NCBI RefSeq assembly: GCF_018139545.1
Contig: NZ_JAGSPJ010000001.1
Location: 372,001 to 436,000 of the forward strand
Length of the DNA stretch: 64,000 nt
Source: Affinundibacterium fentianense
GTDB lineage: Bacteria > Pseudomonadota > Gammaproteobacteria > Burkholderiales > Burkholderiaceae_D
Direction: 5' to 3'
A program made the translations under genes and the position numbers. The notes beneath the pieces were generated by a model. The model had not been told where the DNA came from. It ran no database searches and saw nothing but the letters and a program-made list of their open reading frames with translations. Position 1 is the stretch's first letter. Every line of letters starts with the position of its first letter. Positions 54,494 to 63,969 of the stretch are shown here, piece after piece.

Positions 54494-55723
54494 ATGAGCG
54501 ACGTCAAAAAAGTAGTGTTAGCGTATTCCGGTGGTTTGGATACTTCCGTGATTTTGAAATGGTTGCAAGACAACTACCAATGCGAAATCGTCACGTTCAC
54601 AGCCGACTTAGGTCAAGGCGAAGAACTCGAACCGGCACGCGCCAAGGCCTTGAAATTTGGCATTAAACCAGAGAATATTTTCATCGACGACGTACGTGAA
54701 GAATTCGTGCGTGACTTCGTCTTCCCTATGTTCCGTGCCAACACCGTGTACGAAGGCGAATACTTATTGGGTACTTCGATTGCACGTCCACTCATCGCCA
54801 AACGCCTAATCGAAATCGCCAAACAAACTGGCGCTGACACAATCTCACACGGCGCAACCGGCAAAGGTAACGATCAAGTGCGTTTTGAACTTGGCGCCTA
54901 TGCACTAATGCCAAACGTCAAAGTCATCGCCCCATGGCGTGAATGGGATTTATTGTCGCGCGAAAAATTGATGAAATATGCCGAAGATGCAGGCATAGAA
55001 ATCGACCAAAAACACAAGAACGGCGGCGCACCCTACTCCATGGACGCCAATTTGCTGCACATCAGCTTTGAAGGTCGCCATTTAGAAAATCCAAGCGCCG
55101 AAGCCGAAGAATCGATGTGGCGTTGGACGGTCAGCCCAGAAGCAGCACCAGATCAAGCTGAATACCTCGACATCGAATACGAAAAAGGCGATATCGTCGC
55201 ATTGAATGGCGTACGTATGTCACCAGCAACGGTACTGACTGAACTCAATCGCCTCGGCGGCAAACACGGCATCGGTCGTTTAGATTTGGTAGAAAATCGT
55301 TTCGTCGGCATGAAGTCACGTGGTTGCTATGAAACCCCTGGCGGCACCATCATGTTACGTGCGCACCGCGCTATCGAATCCATCACTTTAGATCGCGAAG
55401 TCGCGCATCTGAAAGACGATTTAATGCCACGTTACGCCAGCTTGATTTATAACGGCTACTGGTGGTCTCCTGAGCGTATAGCATTGCAAACACTAATCGA
55501 TCACACGCAACAAAATGTGAACGGCTGGGTACGCGTCAAACTGTACAAAGGCAATGTGATTACCGTGTCACGTGATTCCAAAACAGACTCCTTATTCGAC
55601 ATGAACATCGCGACCTTCGACGAAGACGGCGGCGCATACAATCAAGCCGATGCAGGTGGCTTCATTAAGTTGAACGCATTGCGTATGCGGATTGCGGCAA
55701 ACGCGAAACTGAAGCGCGGTTAA
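54494..55723 (+). CDS. argG: Argininosuccinate synthase
   Basis: ATP-dependent condensation of citrulline with aspartate. The 409-residue protein has the N-type ATP pyrophosphatase PP-loop [17 protein letters not shown] at residues 8-24, the aspartate/citrulline region [19 protein letters not shown] and the tetramerisation C-terminus. It is the last gene of the group; argH is not present here. Downstream is an inverted pair of REP-like repeats. Confidence 0.98.
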   Translation: MSDVKKVVLAYSGGLDTSVILKWLQDNYQCEIVTFTADLGQGEELEPARAKALKFGIKPENIFIDDVREEFVRDFVFPMFRANTVYEGEYLLGTSIARPLIAKRLIEIAKQTGADTISHGATGKGNDQVRFELGAYALMPNVKVIAPWREWDLLSREKLMKYAEDAGIEIDQKHKNGGAPYSMDANLLHISFEGRHLENPSAEAEESMWRWTVSPEAAPDQAEYLDIEYEKGDIVALNGVRMSPATVLTELNRLGGKHGIGRLDLVENRFVGMKSRGCYETPGGTIMLRAHRAIESITLDREVAHLKDDLMPRYASLIYNGYWWSPERIALQTLIDHTQQNVNGWVRVKLYKGNVITVSRDSKTDSLFDMNIATFDEDGGAYNQADAGGFIKLNALRMRIAANAKLKRG

Positions 55724-55750
55724 TGCAAAGACATAGTCGCGATGAAAGCT

Positions 55751-55981
55751 CCCTTCTCCCGCAAGCGGGAGAAGGGTTGGGGATGAGGCCAGTTGAGAAA
55801 CGGTACAACAAAACGTAGGGCGGGTGAAACCCGCGCCGCCCAAGCGTCGAAATATACTGACCAAGATTTGAGCTGGACGATTTTCATCCATTAGACAAAA
55901 CTGGATATTCCTCACCCCTACTAAAAACTTCGCGACTACCGAACCCCCTCACCCTAGCCCTCTCCCGCTTGCGGGAGAGGG
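55751..55981. repeat. Inverted pair of REP-like palindromes (BIME-like)
   Basis: Left unit: 11-bp perfect stem CCCTTCTCCCG/CGGGAGAAGGG with loop CAAG (55751-55776), followed by TTGGGGATGAGG. Right unit: 11-bp stem CCCTCTCCCGC/GCGGGAGAGGG (55958-55981), preceded by CCCTCACCCTAG. The two are inverted copies of one repeat. Between them is a third hairpin GCGGGT-GAA-ACCCGC (55820-55834). Such units are widespread in proteobacterial intergenic regions. Confidence 0.8.
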
Positions 55982-56006
55982 AACTAACATCAAAATTCCA
56001 AACACC

Positions 56007-56330
56007 ATGACCACACAATTCGACCAAGTCAGCGTCATCAAAAAGGCCAATCTCTATTTCGACGGCAAATGCGTTTCGCACACGGTACTTTTCCCTGACG
56101 GCAGCAAAAAAACCATAGGCGTAATTTTTCCTTCCAGCCTCACCTTCAACACTGGCGCGGCAGAAATCATGGAAATCAACGCTGGCGTTTGCCGCATTAC
56201 ATTAGCTGGTGAAAACACGAGCAATGAATATGGCGCAGGGCAATCTTTTTCGGTGCCAGCTAATTCCAGTTTCAAAATCGAAACGCTGGAAACCTTGGAC
56301 TATGTCTGCCACTTTATCGACGCTGCATAA
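56007..56330 (+). CDS. ppnP: Pyrimidine/purine nucleoside phosphorylase PpnP
   Basis: A 107-residue single-domain cupin (formerly DUF1255, YaiE) that phosphorolyses a range of nucleosides. The pattern includes [28 protein letters not shown] (as separate strands), [16 protein letters not shown] and the C-terminal [14 protein letters not shown] followed by DYVCHFID. The length equals E. coli PpnP within a few residues. It starts 25 bp after the right-hand REP unit. Confidence 0.95.
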   Translation: MTTQFDQVSVIKKANLYFDGKCVSHTVLFPDGSKKTIGVIFPSSLTFNTGAAEIMEINAGVCRITLAGENTSNEYGAGQSFSVPANSSFKIETLETLDYVCHFIDAA

Positions 56331-56612
56331 CTTATAGTTATCGCTAGCTGCACACCAAGTACAAGCCCTAATTTATTTAGGGCGATCATCACCATTCATT
56401 TTTAATGAAACTGGCTGCTTAAGTTTTTTCTCTGCACCCCCTCTTTTTTCTCTGAGCCTCTAAGTTGAGAGGTTTAGATTTTTCTCCGCACATACACCAA
56501 CACAACGCTTGAAACCCAGTTGACAGCTCAAGCGAAACAGCGCAATCTCGCTCTCTTTTGGAACGCCAAATCATCTTGCATTTGGATAGCCCTACTTGAG
56601 GAGTGACCTATC
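56331..56612. other. Gene-free stretch between ppnP and the hydrolase gene
   Basis: About 280 bp with T-rich runs resembling TTTTCTCTGCACC/TCTCTGAGCCTC fragments and a small stem CCTCT-AAGTTG-AGAGG near 56457-56472. It ends with the strong GAGGAG ribosome binding site of the next gene. No promoter I trust. Confidence 0.4.
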
Positions 56613-58556
56613 TTGACTCATCCACGCAAACCTATTCTTCGCTCGATCATCAGTGCTGCTCTATTAAGTTTCGCAGCGAGCGCTGCAGTAGCCCAAACCC
56701 AAGCGCCCCTATCCGCGATGACACCTGATGGGGTAAAAAGCTACGACAGCATTCGACCGCAAGCGGATTTCATCAAGCGCGTTGTGATGATTCCGATGCG
56801 CGATGGCGTCAAACTGTACACCGTCGTCGTCATGAAAAAAGGAACAAAAAATGCACCTATCCTTTTAAGCCGCACGCCTTATGATGCAAAAGGCTCGACC
56901 TCCCGCACGCAAAGTCAAAAAGCCACTGAAATTTTAAGTGTCTTAGATGAAGTTTTTATCGAAGATAATTACATCCGTGTCTATCAAGATGTACGCGGCT
57001 TGCATGGTTCTGAAGACGATTTCATCATGAATCGTCCTTTGCGTGGGCCACTCAATTCGACCACAACCGACGAATCCACAGATGCCTACGACACGATCGA
57101 TTGGCTCACCAAAAATACGCCCGAATCTAGCGGCAAGGTCGGCGTGATCGGCTCGTCTTATTTAGGATTCACCGCACTCATGGCTGAGATCAATCCGCAC
57201 CCGGCGCTCAAAGCTGCCGTGCCGCAAAGCCCGATGGTCGATGGCTGGATGGGGGACGACTGGTTTCACTATGGTGCCTTCCGAAATACCAATATCGCCT
57301 ACACAGTCGGCGTCACTACGGGCAAAGGTAGCGGTGGGTCTGACCCGACAGGTGTTGGTGATGATTACACCCGTTATTTAGAAGCAGGATCAACCGGCGA
57401 CTACATCCGCCATTGGGGTTTTGATCAATATCCATTCTTACAAAAGATTATGCAAAACGCGGCCTACACGCCATTCTGGTCGCAACAAGCGGTTGATAAA
57501 TGGTTTGCCAATCACGACTTAAGTGTACCGACTCTGCTCATGGTCAGCCAATGGGATCAAGAAGATAGTTATGGCGCACCTGCCGTTTACAAGGCCATCA
57601 AGTCGCGCAATAAAGATGTCAAAGTCAGCCTCTTGATCGGCCCATGGCCACATTCAGGCGGCAATCATTACGGCTTCAAACTCGGTGATATCGCATTCAA
57701 AGGCGACACTGCTTTAGAAGCACGCGTCAACTATATCAAACCATTTTTAGATCATCATTTAAAAGGCAGCGCAGATCCACAACTCCCTGCCGCCATGACC
57801 TATGCAACGGGTGCAGACAAGTGGCAACATTCAACGCAATGGCCTGCAGGTAAACCGACCAAGCTATATTTACGAGAAGGCTTTGGGCTCTCTTTTGAAG
57901 CACCTGATGTCAAACTATCGGCTAATCAAGTGCAAGGCCACGACGACTACGTCTCCGATCCTTCTAAACCTGTGCCTTTCATCCCGCGCCCTATCAATAT
58001 GAACGACAGCAGCCAATGGAAACCTTGGCTAGTGCGCGATCAACGCTTTGTGTCAGATCGCCCTGACGTGCTGGTGTATACCGGCCCTGTGTTGGACAAA
58101 CCTTTACACATCATGGGACAACCTCTAGTTGAGTTATTCGCCGCCACCTCTGGCAGCGATGCCGACTGGGTCGTCAAGTTGATTGATGTCTACCCCAACG
58201 TCTCGCCTGAAGGCGGACAAGGCGTGATGACGATGGCAGGATTTGAGCTACCGATAGGCATAGAAATCTATCGCGGCCGCTATGTACGCGGCTTCGACAA
58301 ACCACAAGCCTTGACGCCCAACAAGATCGAAGCCTATCAATTTGGCCTACCACACGTGAACCACGTCTTCTTGCCTGGCCATCGTTTAATGGTACAAATC
58401 CAATCATCGCTATTCCCTTTGTATGACCGTAATCCACAAACCTATGTTGAAAATATTTTCAACGCCAAGGCTAGCGACTATAAAAAAGCGACGCAAAGTA
58501 TTTACCGCACAAAAGCCGCGGCTAGTAATATTGTGTTGCCTGTGGTGGAGAATTAA
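56613..58556 (+). CDS. Exported CocE/NonD-family hydrolase (X-Pro peptidase / acyl ester hydrolase type)
   Basis: Secreted alpha/beta hydrolase of 647 residues. Signal peptide 1-27 ends AAVAQ. The nucleophile is Ser182 in GVIGSSYLGF, the oxyanion Tyr is Tyr90 in LSRTPYDAKG, the Asp is likely in VSQWDQED and the His in IGPWPHSGG. The C-terminal jelly-roll domain (from about 395) is typical of cocaine esterase, alpha-amino acid ester hydrolases and glutaryl acylases. Start is TTG at 56613 with GAGGAG nine bases upstream. Substrate unknown. It is monocistronic. Confidence 0.9.
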   Translation: MTHPRKPILRSIISAALLSFAASAAVAQTQAPLSAMTPDGVKSYDSIRPQADFIKRVVMIPMRDGVKLYTVVVMKKGTKNAPILLSRTPYDAKGSTSRTQSQKATEILSVLDEVFIEDNYIRVYQDVRGLHGSEDDFIMNRPLRGPLNSTTTDESTDAYDTIDWLTKNTPESSGKVGVIGSSYLGFTALMAEINPHPALKAAVPQSPMVDGWMGDDWFHYGAFRNTNIAYTVGVTTGKGSGGSDPTGVGDDYTRYLEAGSTGDYIRHWGFDQYPFLQKIMQNAAYTPFWSQQAVDKWFANHDLSVPTLLMVSQWDQEDSYGAPAVYKAIKSRNKDVKVSLLIGPWPHSGGNHYGFKLGDIAFKGDTALEARVNYIKPFLDHHLKGSADPQLPAAMTYATGADKWQHSTQWPAGKPTKLYLREGFGLSFEAPDVKLSANQVQGHDDYVSDPSKPVPFIPRPINMNDSSQWKPWLVRDQRFVSDRPDVLVYTGPVLDKPLHIMGQPLVELFAATSGSDADWVVKLIDVYPNVSPEGGQGVMTMAGFELPIGIEIYRGRYVRGFDKPQALTPNKIEAYQFGLPHVNHVFLPGHRLMVQIQSSLFPLYDRNPQTYVENIFNAKASDYKKATQSIYRTKAAASNIVLPVVEN

Positions 58557-58686
58557 TTCGCGGATTTGCTTGGAATTAATTTAATGTGAAGACAGCCTGT
58601 TGATTTATTTTGATGGGCTGTTTTGATTTTGATGAGCTTTTTTATTAAAGCTGTGTTGTTCCTTGCGAGAAGGCATAGCGGGTGGG

Positions 58687-58704
58687 TTGGGCTGCTAAGC
58701 CCAA
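58687..58704. repeat. Small intergenic hairpin
   Basis: TTGGGCT-GCTA-AGCCCAA, a perfect 7-bp stem in the 244-bp gap between the hydrolase and the small orphan gene. No T-tract. Upstream at 58592-58621 a loose ACAGCC/GGCTGT stem with T-rich tail may end the hydrolase transcript. Confidence 0.45.
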
Positions 58705-58800
58705 AATTCATCAACATAATTGCGGCGCGGTGAGCGGATGGCCGTCCACATATCTATAAAATTTTGAGCCGCATCGCGGCCAGTCCGGTCGACCATCTTG

Positions 58801-59085
58801 TTATGCACAAGGAATTTCCTTACGTAACTGCTCATTTTTTCGAATTCGAGAATATTCATAGTTCAATGATATTAATTGATCTGCTAGATGCCCATCATAC
58901 GAATCTATTACTGCTCGCGCAAAAGTCGGCGAAAAATCATTGGGATCAAGCGCCTTCGACATTTGGTGAATTTCATTTAAAAGCTTGGTGGTCATTGCAT
59001 CGGAGAATGTCTCGTTGCTTGAACTTTTCAACGCAGCGATGGCCGATTCACAAAGTCCCCAAACGTATTCTTGCAGTTCATTCAT
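58801..59085 (-). CDS. Small hypothetical protein
   Basis: A 94-residue hydrophilic, probably all-helical protein with no motif I recognise (NELQEYVWGLCESAIAALKS at its start). I count from the ATG at 59083-59085; the frame extends to a GTG at 59130. Neither start has a good ribosome binding site. Its balanced amino acid composition and lack of a competing frame suggest it is real, but it could be a chance frame. Confidence 0.45.
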   Translation of the reverse strand: MNELQEYVWGLCESAIAALKSSSNETFSDAMTTKLLNEIHQMSKALDPNDFSPTFARAVIDSYDGHLADQLISLNYEYSRIRKNEQLRKEIPCA

Positions 59086-59339
59086 ATCGTGAGCAATTAG
59101 TTTTAATGTGAATGAAATGGAAGTTAACACATCCTTAAAAATTTATCAACATAACATAGAACATTTGGAAACCCGCATGGAACCTAGCACTTACGTATTT
59201 TGCTTAGTCCACAAAAGGTATAAAAAAAACGAAAAGAAGCATTTGGTGATACAGTTTTTTGAGCACATCAAATACTCAGAAAATTAACGACAAGATTCGC
59301 CCGCAATTTCAAATACGCATCAGAAAAATACGCAAAGAA

Positions 59340-59957
59340 TTATTTACAAAAACCAAACGTCAATGCCATCACAAGATTTTTAGGAAGCGCAAAATTCTCG
59401 TGAGTATGCAACACATGCACTTCGCACTGATTCAACTGAACATCTAATTCTGCGCTCCACTCCTGCAAGGCCAAGCCACAGCATTTCAATCTAGCCTCGT
59501 GTATCGCCCAACAAGCCGCGAATTCCTTAGCCTGCAGCTCTTCTGGCGCATTGGCGATACCTTGATTATCCACAGGCGACAAATACAGTCGAGCCACTTC
59601 ACGCCAATCAAAATCAATCGCTGTGGCGAGTAGGTCTATTCCTATATTTTGATAACGATGAATCGCAGCCACTGCATAATTTTGATCATGCGAGAACGAG
59701 AGAAAAATACGCTCTCCGTCAACTTGCGCATACGGTGCTTGCCCAGCTTCTGCGTGCAATTGAATTTTATCTTTATCGACGGCGCAGGCTAGTCCTAGAA
59801 ACTGTTTGACCGCTGCGCGTAGTGATGTGCGCGAGATGGTGCGGTCGTGATTTCCTTCCGCTTGATTGAACAGCACCACGAAATCATGTTGGCGATAAAA
59901 AGCACAGGCTGCGTCGATTTGATTTGGGAATTCAAATACGCAGTATCCGTGCTTCAT
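59340..59957 (-). CDS. 4'-phosphopantetheinyl transferase superfamily protein
   Basis: Sfp/HetI-type enzyme expected to load phosphopantetheine on carrier proteins. From the ATG at 59955-59957 it has 205 residues. Recognisable are IFLSFSHDQNYAVAAI (the SHS-type motif), GIDLL (106-110), where Sfp-type enzymes read GIDIE, so the second Mg ligand is Leu, and WAIHEARLK (150-158), where the usual Lys of the KEA motif is His. The frame opens at a GTG inside the upstream synthetase gene (60023). It starts 10 bp after that gene's stop, so its client is most likely that carrier domain. Confidence 0.85.
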   Translation of the reverse strand: MKHGYCVFEFPNQIDAACAFYRQHDFVVLFNQAEGNHDRTISRTSLRAAVKQFLGLACAVDKDKIQLHAEAGQAPYAQVDGERIFLSFSHDQNYAVAAIHRYQNIGIDLLATAIDFDWREVARLYLSPVDNQGIANAPEELQAKEFAACWAIHEARLKCCGLALQEWSAELDVQLNQCEVHVLHTHENFALPKNLVMALTFGFCK

Positions 59958-59967
59958 ATTGAGATGA

Positions 59968-62900
59968 CTAAGCAATCGCTGCTGGACAACCGCGCCAGCT
60001 TGATTTGGCAGGAATAAATTCACCTTTCATGACCAAGGTCAGCGCGCCTAATTTGGCATCATCACCAACTACTGCGCTGTACAGAACAAAGCTGCGTGGA
60101 CCGAGGTAAACGCGTTCGCCGATGATCACATGATCCACCTTCATCACGCGGTCTTCAAACAGATGTGTTTGTGGGCAAGCGGCGGCGTTGATTTCGCTGT
60201 GAGCGCCTATGGTCACGCAATCAAATTCAGTGATGTCGGTGGTGTCCAAATACACGCCCTTGCCGATTTTTGCACCTAATAAATTGAATGCCAATGGCAG
60301 CCACGGTGTGCCTTTTAAGTAGCGCATAAAATTGGGGACGGCGATGCCTTCATAGAGATTGGTAATCGCTTCAGATGACCAGACAAACCACGTCCACATA
60401 GGATGACTGCTTTTTTTGTAGCGACCGATCAAGATCCATTTGGCGAGCAAAATAAACACATAGCAGCCAGCACCATATAGCAAACCGGAGATGACCAAGT
60501 AATACAAGACTTCTAACCAACGTTCTTCGGCGGCCAAGGGCATTAAGTCGAGTACGATGGTGTAGCCGATGGCGATCACTAAGGCGTGTGGCGCGATGAT
60601 GCGGAAGGCTTCGATTAGACCGCGGGCGACACGACGCCATAAACTCGGCTTAAAGGTGAGGTTTTCTGCGAAACCTTTGACTTCTTCACGTGCAGGCAGA
60701 TTCATGGCGGGTGAGCCTATCCATGTGTCGCCGTTACGCATTGCGCTATTCGCTGGAGCGCTGGTGTGCACGCCAATCAAGACATTCTCAGGAATCACGG
60801 TGCCATCAGGAATATACGCGCCATTACCGACAAAACTACGACGTGAGACTTCGGTGGCTTGCACCGACATCCAACCTTGATCGATTTCCTCATCGCCTAA
60901 CATCACGGCATCGGCAATAAAACATTCATCGCCCAAGGTCAACATGTCAGGCACAACGCCCAATGCGGTCGATACTTCTGCGCCCTTACCGACTTTAGCA
61001 CCCAACATGCGGTACCAGAAAGGTGAATAAATCGTTGCATACACGCCGTGCAGAACATTCAAACTCGATTCTTGAATTTGATTGACCAACCATTTACCGC
61101 AGTACACATTACTATGCACGGCATAACGTCCTGGTGTCATTTTGGGTAATAAGCCCCAGCGTATACCGGCCGAGAGAACCGCTGTGCACACAATCAGAAC
61201 AGCGGTAGCGGGAAAAGCGAAGACGAAATACTCGCTCAACTGTACTGCCACCTCGGCGTTCTGCGTGCTAGGTAACAACTCCAAGGTATCAAGCCAGTCG
61301 ATCAAAATAAATGTTGGAAAAACCGGCAAGAAAAACAGCGCCGAAATACTCAAACTACCTAGGATAAAAAATAGATTCTCACCGAATTTTCGTCCTATCC
61401 CGACCACCGGTCTTGGTGGTAAAGCGTGCGCATCAAAGGCTCCCACATCGCGCGCGGGCGAGCCTTCCCAAATGCGATGGGCGGGAATACTTTGCCCATC
61501 AACGAGACAGGATTGACCCGCCAAGTGGGCATGTGTTGCGAGCTGCGTACCACCTTCGATCACCGCATATGAACCGACATAGGCGTTATCGGCGATATCA
61601 ATTTGCCCCAAATGCAAATAGCCTTTTTCGACCCGAGCATTTTCAAAATTACAGGCGTTACCGATACTCGCACCATCACCAATTTGCAATAAATCTGCGG
61701 CACGTAAAGTGATAGAACCGATCAAGACCTCGTCGCCTATCTTGGCACCTAATGCGCGCAACCACCATGTGTAAATGGAGGAGCCACTCAGCATATAAGC
61801 AGGTGCCGCTTCAATGATGCGGTCAACTAGCCACCAGCGAAAATAAGTCCATCCCCACAGTGGATATTTGCCCGGCCTTAGTCGTCCGACGATCACCCAT
61901 TTTGCCGCGATGGCGAGGAAAAATTCAGCAACGGTCACCAATAGGAAACAAGCCAGTGACAAAGCCACCGCGCGTGGAATCGAGTCTTCGCTGTCACCAG
62001 TAAAAAAGTGATATGCAAAAAATGGCGTCAACCATTGCAGCATGCGGAATGCGACCAAGCAAGGGATCATGGCGGCCTGCGCCAACCCACAGGTCCAGCG
62101 TTTGATTGCTGATGGCGGCGTCCATGCTTCGCCTGCTTGCACCTCGTCTGTCACCCCGATCATGCCAGCTTGCATCACAGCTGCGATTTCTCCTACCCGA
62201 CGCTGTTGATAGATATCGCTGATTTTAAAATACGTGAAACGCGCATCCAAGCGTAAGGACGATACCAAACGCGCTGCCATCAAAGAATGACCACCGAGAT
62301 CGTTAAAAAAATCTGCGTCTCGACGTATCGCTTGACCGGGAAAGAGACGCGTTAAGGCTTCAAACAAACATGATTCAGCCTCGGTTTCGGCGACATCACT
62401 TTCCGAGGATAAGACTTGTACAGCTAGCTCCTGCGCTTTGAGGGTTTTACGATCAATTTTTCCTGAGCTTAAACGCGGCATCTCATCCAAAAATTCGTAG
62501 CGCGTTGGCACCATGTAGGCTGGCAAACTTTGCGTCAATGCTTGGCGTAAATTGCTACTATTCACCAATGCAGGATCAGCACCGGTTTCGCGCACGATAA
62601 AGGCAATCAGTTGATCAACACCCTGCTCCGCACGCAAAATAACTGCAACGGTTCCTACACCGTTTTGCTTCGCCAAGACCGCTTCGATCTCACCCAATTC
62701 AACGCGAAAACCACGAATCTTTACTTGATCATCCGCTCGACCTAAACATTGGACACTACCGTCTTCTCCAATTTTTGCAAGGTCGCCAGTACGATAAATT
62801 CTGATATTAATAGGATCATTGGCCCAAGGATTACTCAGAAATTTTTCCGCTGTTAAATCTGGGCGTCCAAGATAACCTGCCGAGACGCCTGGACCAAAAA

Positions 62901-63969
62901 TACAGAGTTCACCAATCTCACCGCGTTCCAACAGGCGCAGGCCTTTATCGACATCAGGATCAATCACCAATAGACCATAATTGGGCAGAGGAATGCCGAT
63001 GGTCACGGGTGTACCAGCTTGCAAAGGGGCGAGGCTGGCAGACACCGTTGCCTCGGTTGGTCCATAGGTATTGAACATCTGGCGGCCATTTATCGCCCAG
63101 CGTTCAACCAAACTAGCAGGACACATTTCCCCGCCCAGATTGATTAATCGCAAACACGGTACATCGATACTAAACAAGGCGAGCAAAGTCGGTACCGCAT
63201 GCAATACAGTGATCTCATGTTCAATCAAGGCACGTGGCAGCGCATCGGGGTCGAGCGCTACTTCTTTTGGTGCTATCCACAAGCTAGCGCCGACCAAATA
63301 GCTAATCCAGATTTCCTCAAATGACATATCAAATGCCACAGAAAAACCCTGATAGACGCGGTCATGAGAATTGATTCCAAGGACGCTATTTTCACTGCGC
63401 AAAAAATGGCAAATGCTCCCCTGATCAATCAGAATACCTTTCGGTTTTCCCGTTGATCCCGAGGTATAGATGACATAAGCAGGATCATGTGAACTTACTG
63501 GAGCGCGTGTTCGCAATTCGGTATCGACGTCAGCTAATACATCTGTCGCAGTAAAAATGGGCTTGGTCAACTTACCCAATTGCGGTAAAAACTCATCGGC
63601 TGCCAAAAGGCCAACAGCTTGCGCGTCGTCCAAGCAAACTCCGATTCGTTCTACCGGCACGTCTGCATCGAATGGCAGCCAAGCTGCACCACTCTTTGCG
63701 ATTCCTGCTTGCATGACCAATAGAGCTATGCCTCGCGGCAACCACAATCCAAGAATATCTCCTGGCTTGACACCCGCTTGAATGAGATGATGCGCAACTA
63801 AATCTGCGCGTCTGCCTAACTCGCCATAGCTGAGCACTTCCTGCTCACTCGAGAGCGCAATTTTCTCAGGCATAACGCTGATGGTTGCTTCAAGCAAGTC
63901 TGCCAAACATTCTGCTTTGATTAAATCTGGCAGCGCACTACCGTACAAAATAGGACTATCTGATTTCAT
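59968..63969 (-). CDS. Pls/PosA-type membrane-bound nonribosomal peptide synthetase
   Basis: A 1333-residue protein. Residues 20-515 are an adenylation domain (A3 YTSGSTGKPKG at 168-178, A5 NTYGPTEA near 300, A8 RGFRVELGEIE at 419-429, A10 Lys504). Residues 525-600 are a carrier domain with phosphopantetheine Ser562 in DLGGHSL. The rest is three repeats of paired membrane helices followed by a left-handed beta-helix acyltransferase-like segment. This is the layout of epsilon-poly-L-lysine synthetase (Pls), which makes isopeptide-linked homopolymers without a condensation or thioesterase domain. The amino acid used cannot be told; the binding pocket reads FDMSFEE. Confidence 0.9.
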   Translation of the reverse strand: MKSDSPILYGSALPDLIKAECLADLLEATISVMPEKIALSSEQEVLSYGELGRRADLVAHHLIQAGVKPGDILGLWLPRGIALLVMQAGIAKSGAAWLPFDADVPVERIGVCLDDAQAVGLLAADEFLPQLGKLTKPIFTATDVLADVDTELRTRAPVSSHDPAYVIYTSGSTGKPKGILIDQGSICHFLRSENSVLGINSHDRVYQGFSVAFDMSFEEIWISYLVGASLWIAPKEVALDPDALPRALIEHEITVLHAVPTLLALFSIDVPCLRLINLGGEMCPASLVERWAINGRQMFNTYGPTEATVSASLAPLQAGTPVTIGIPLPNYGLLVIDPDVDKGLRLLERGEIGELCIFGPGVSAGYLGRPDLTAEKFLSNPWANDPINIRIYRTGDLAKIGEDGSVQCLGRADDQVKIRGFRVELGEIEAVLAKQNGVGTVAVILRAEQGVDQLIAFIVRETGADPALVNSSNLRQALTQSLPAYMVPTRYEFLDEMPRLSSGKIDRKTLKAQELAVQVLSSESDVAETEAESCLFEALTRLFPGQAIRRDADFFNDLGGHSLMAARLVSSLRLDARFTYFKISDIYQQRRVGEIAAVMQAGMIGVTDEVQAGEAWTPPSAIKRWTCGLAQAAMIPCLVAFRMLQWLTPFFAYHFFTGDSEDSIPRAVALSLACFLLVTVAEFFLAIAAKWVIVGRLRPGKYPLWGWTYFRWWLVDRIIEAAPAYMLSGSSIYTWWLRALGAKIGDEVLIGSITLRAADLLQIGDGASIGNACNFENARVEKGYLHLGQIDIADNAYVGSYAVIEGGTQLATHAHLAGQSCLVDGQSIPAHRIWEGSPARDVGAFDAHALPPRPVVGIGRKFGENLFFILGSLSISALFFLPVFPTFILIDWLDTLELLPSTQNAEVAVQLSEYFVFAFPATAVLIVCTAVLSAGIRWGLLPKMTPGRYAVHSNVYCGKWLVNQIQESSLNVLHGVYATIYSPFWYRMLGAKVGKGAEVSTALGVVPDMLTLGDECFIADAVMLGDEEIDQGWMSVQATEVSRRSFVGNGAYIPDGTVIPENVLIGVHTSAPANSAMRNGDTWIGSPAMNLPAREEVKGFAENLTFKPSLWRRVARGLIEAFRIIAPHALVIAIGYTIVLDLMPLAAEERWLEVLYYLVISGLLYGAGCYVFILLAKWILIGRYKKSSHPMWTWFVWSSEAITNLYEGIAVPNFMRYLKGTPWLPLAFNLLGAKIGKGVYLDTTDITEFDCVTIGAHSEINAAACPQTHLFEDRVMKVDHVIIGERVYLGPRSFVLYSAVVGDDAKLGALTLVMKGEFIPAKSSWRGCPAAIA

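Noticed and set aside
60569-60880. 103-codon plus-strand frame opposite the synthetase gene
   Set aside because: Antisense to a continuous conserved protein; no independent support.
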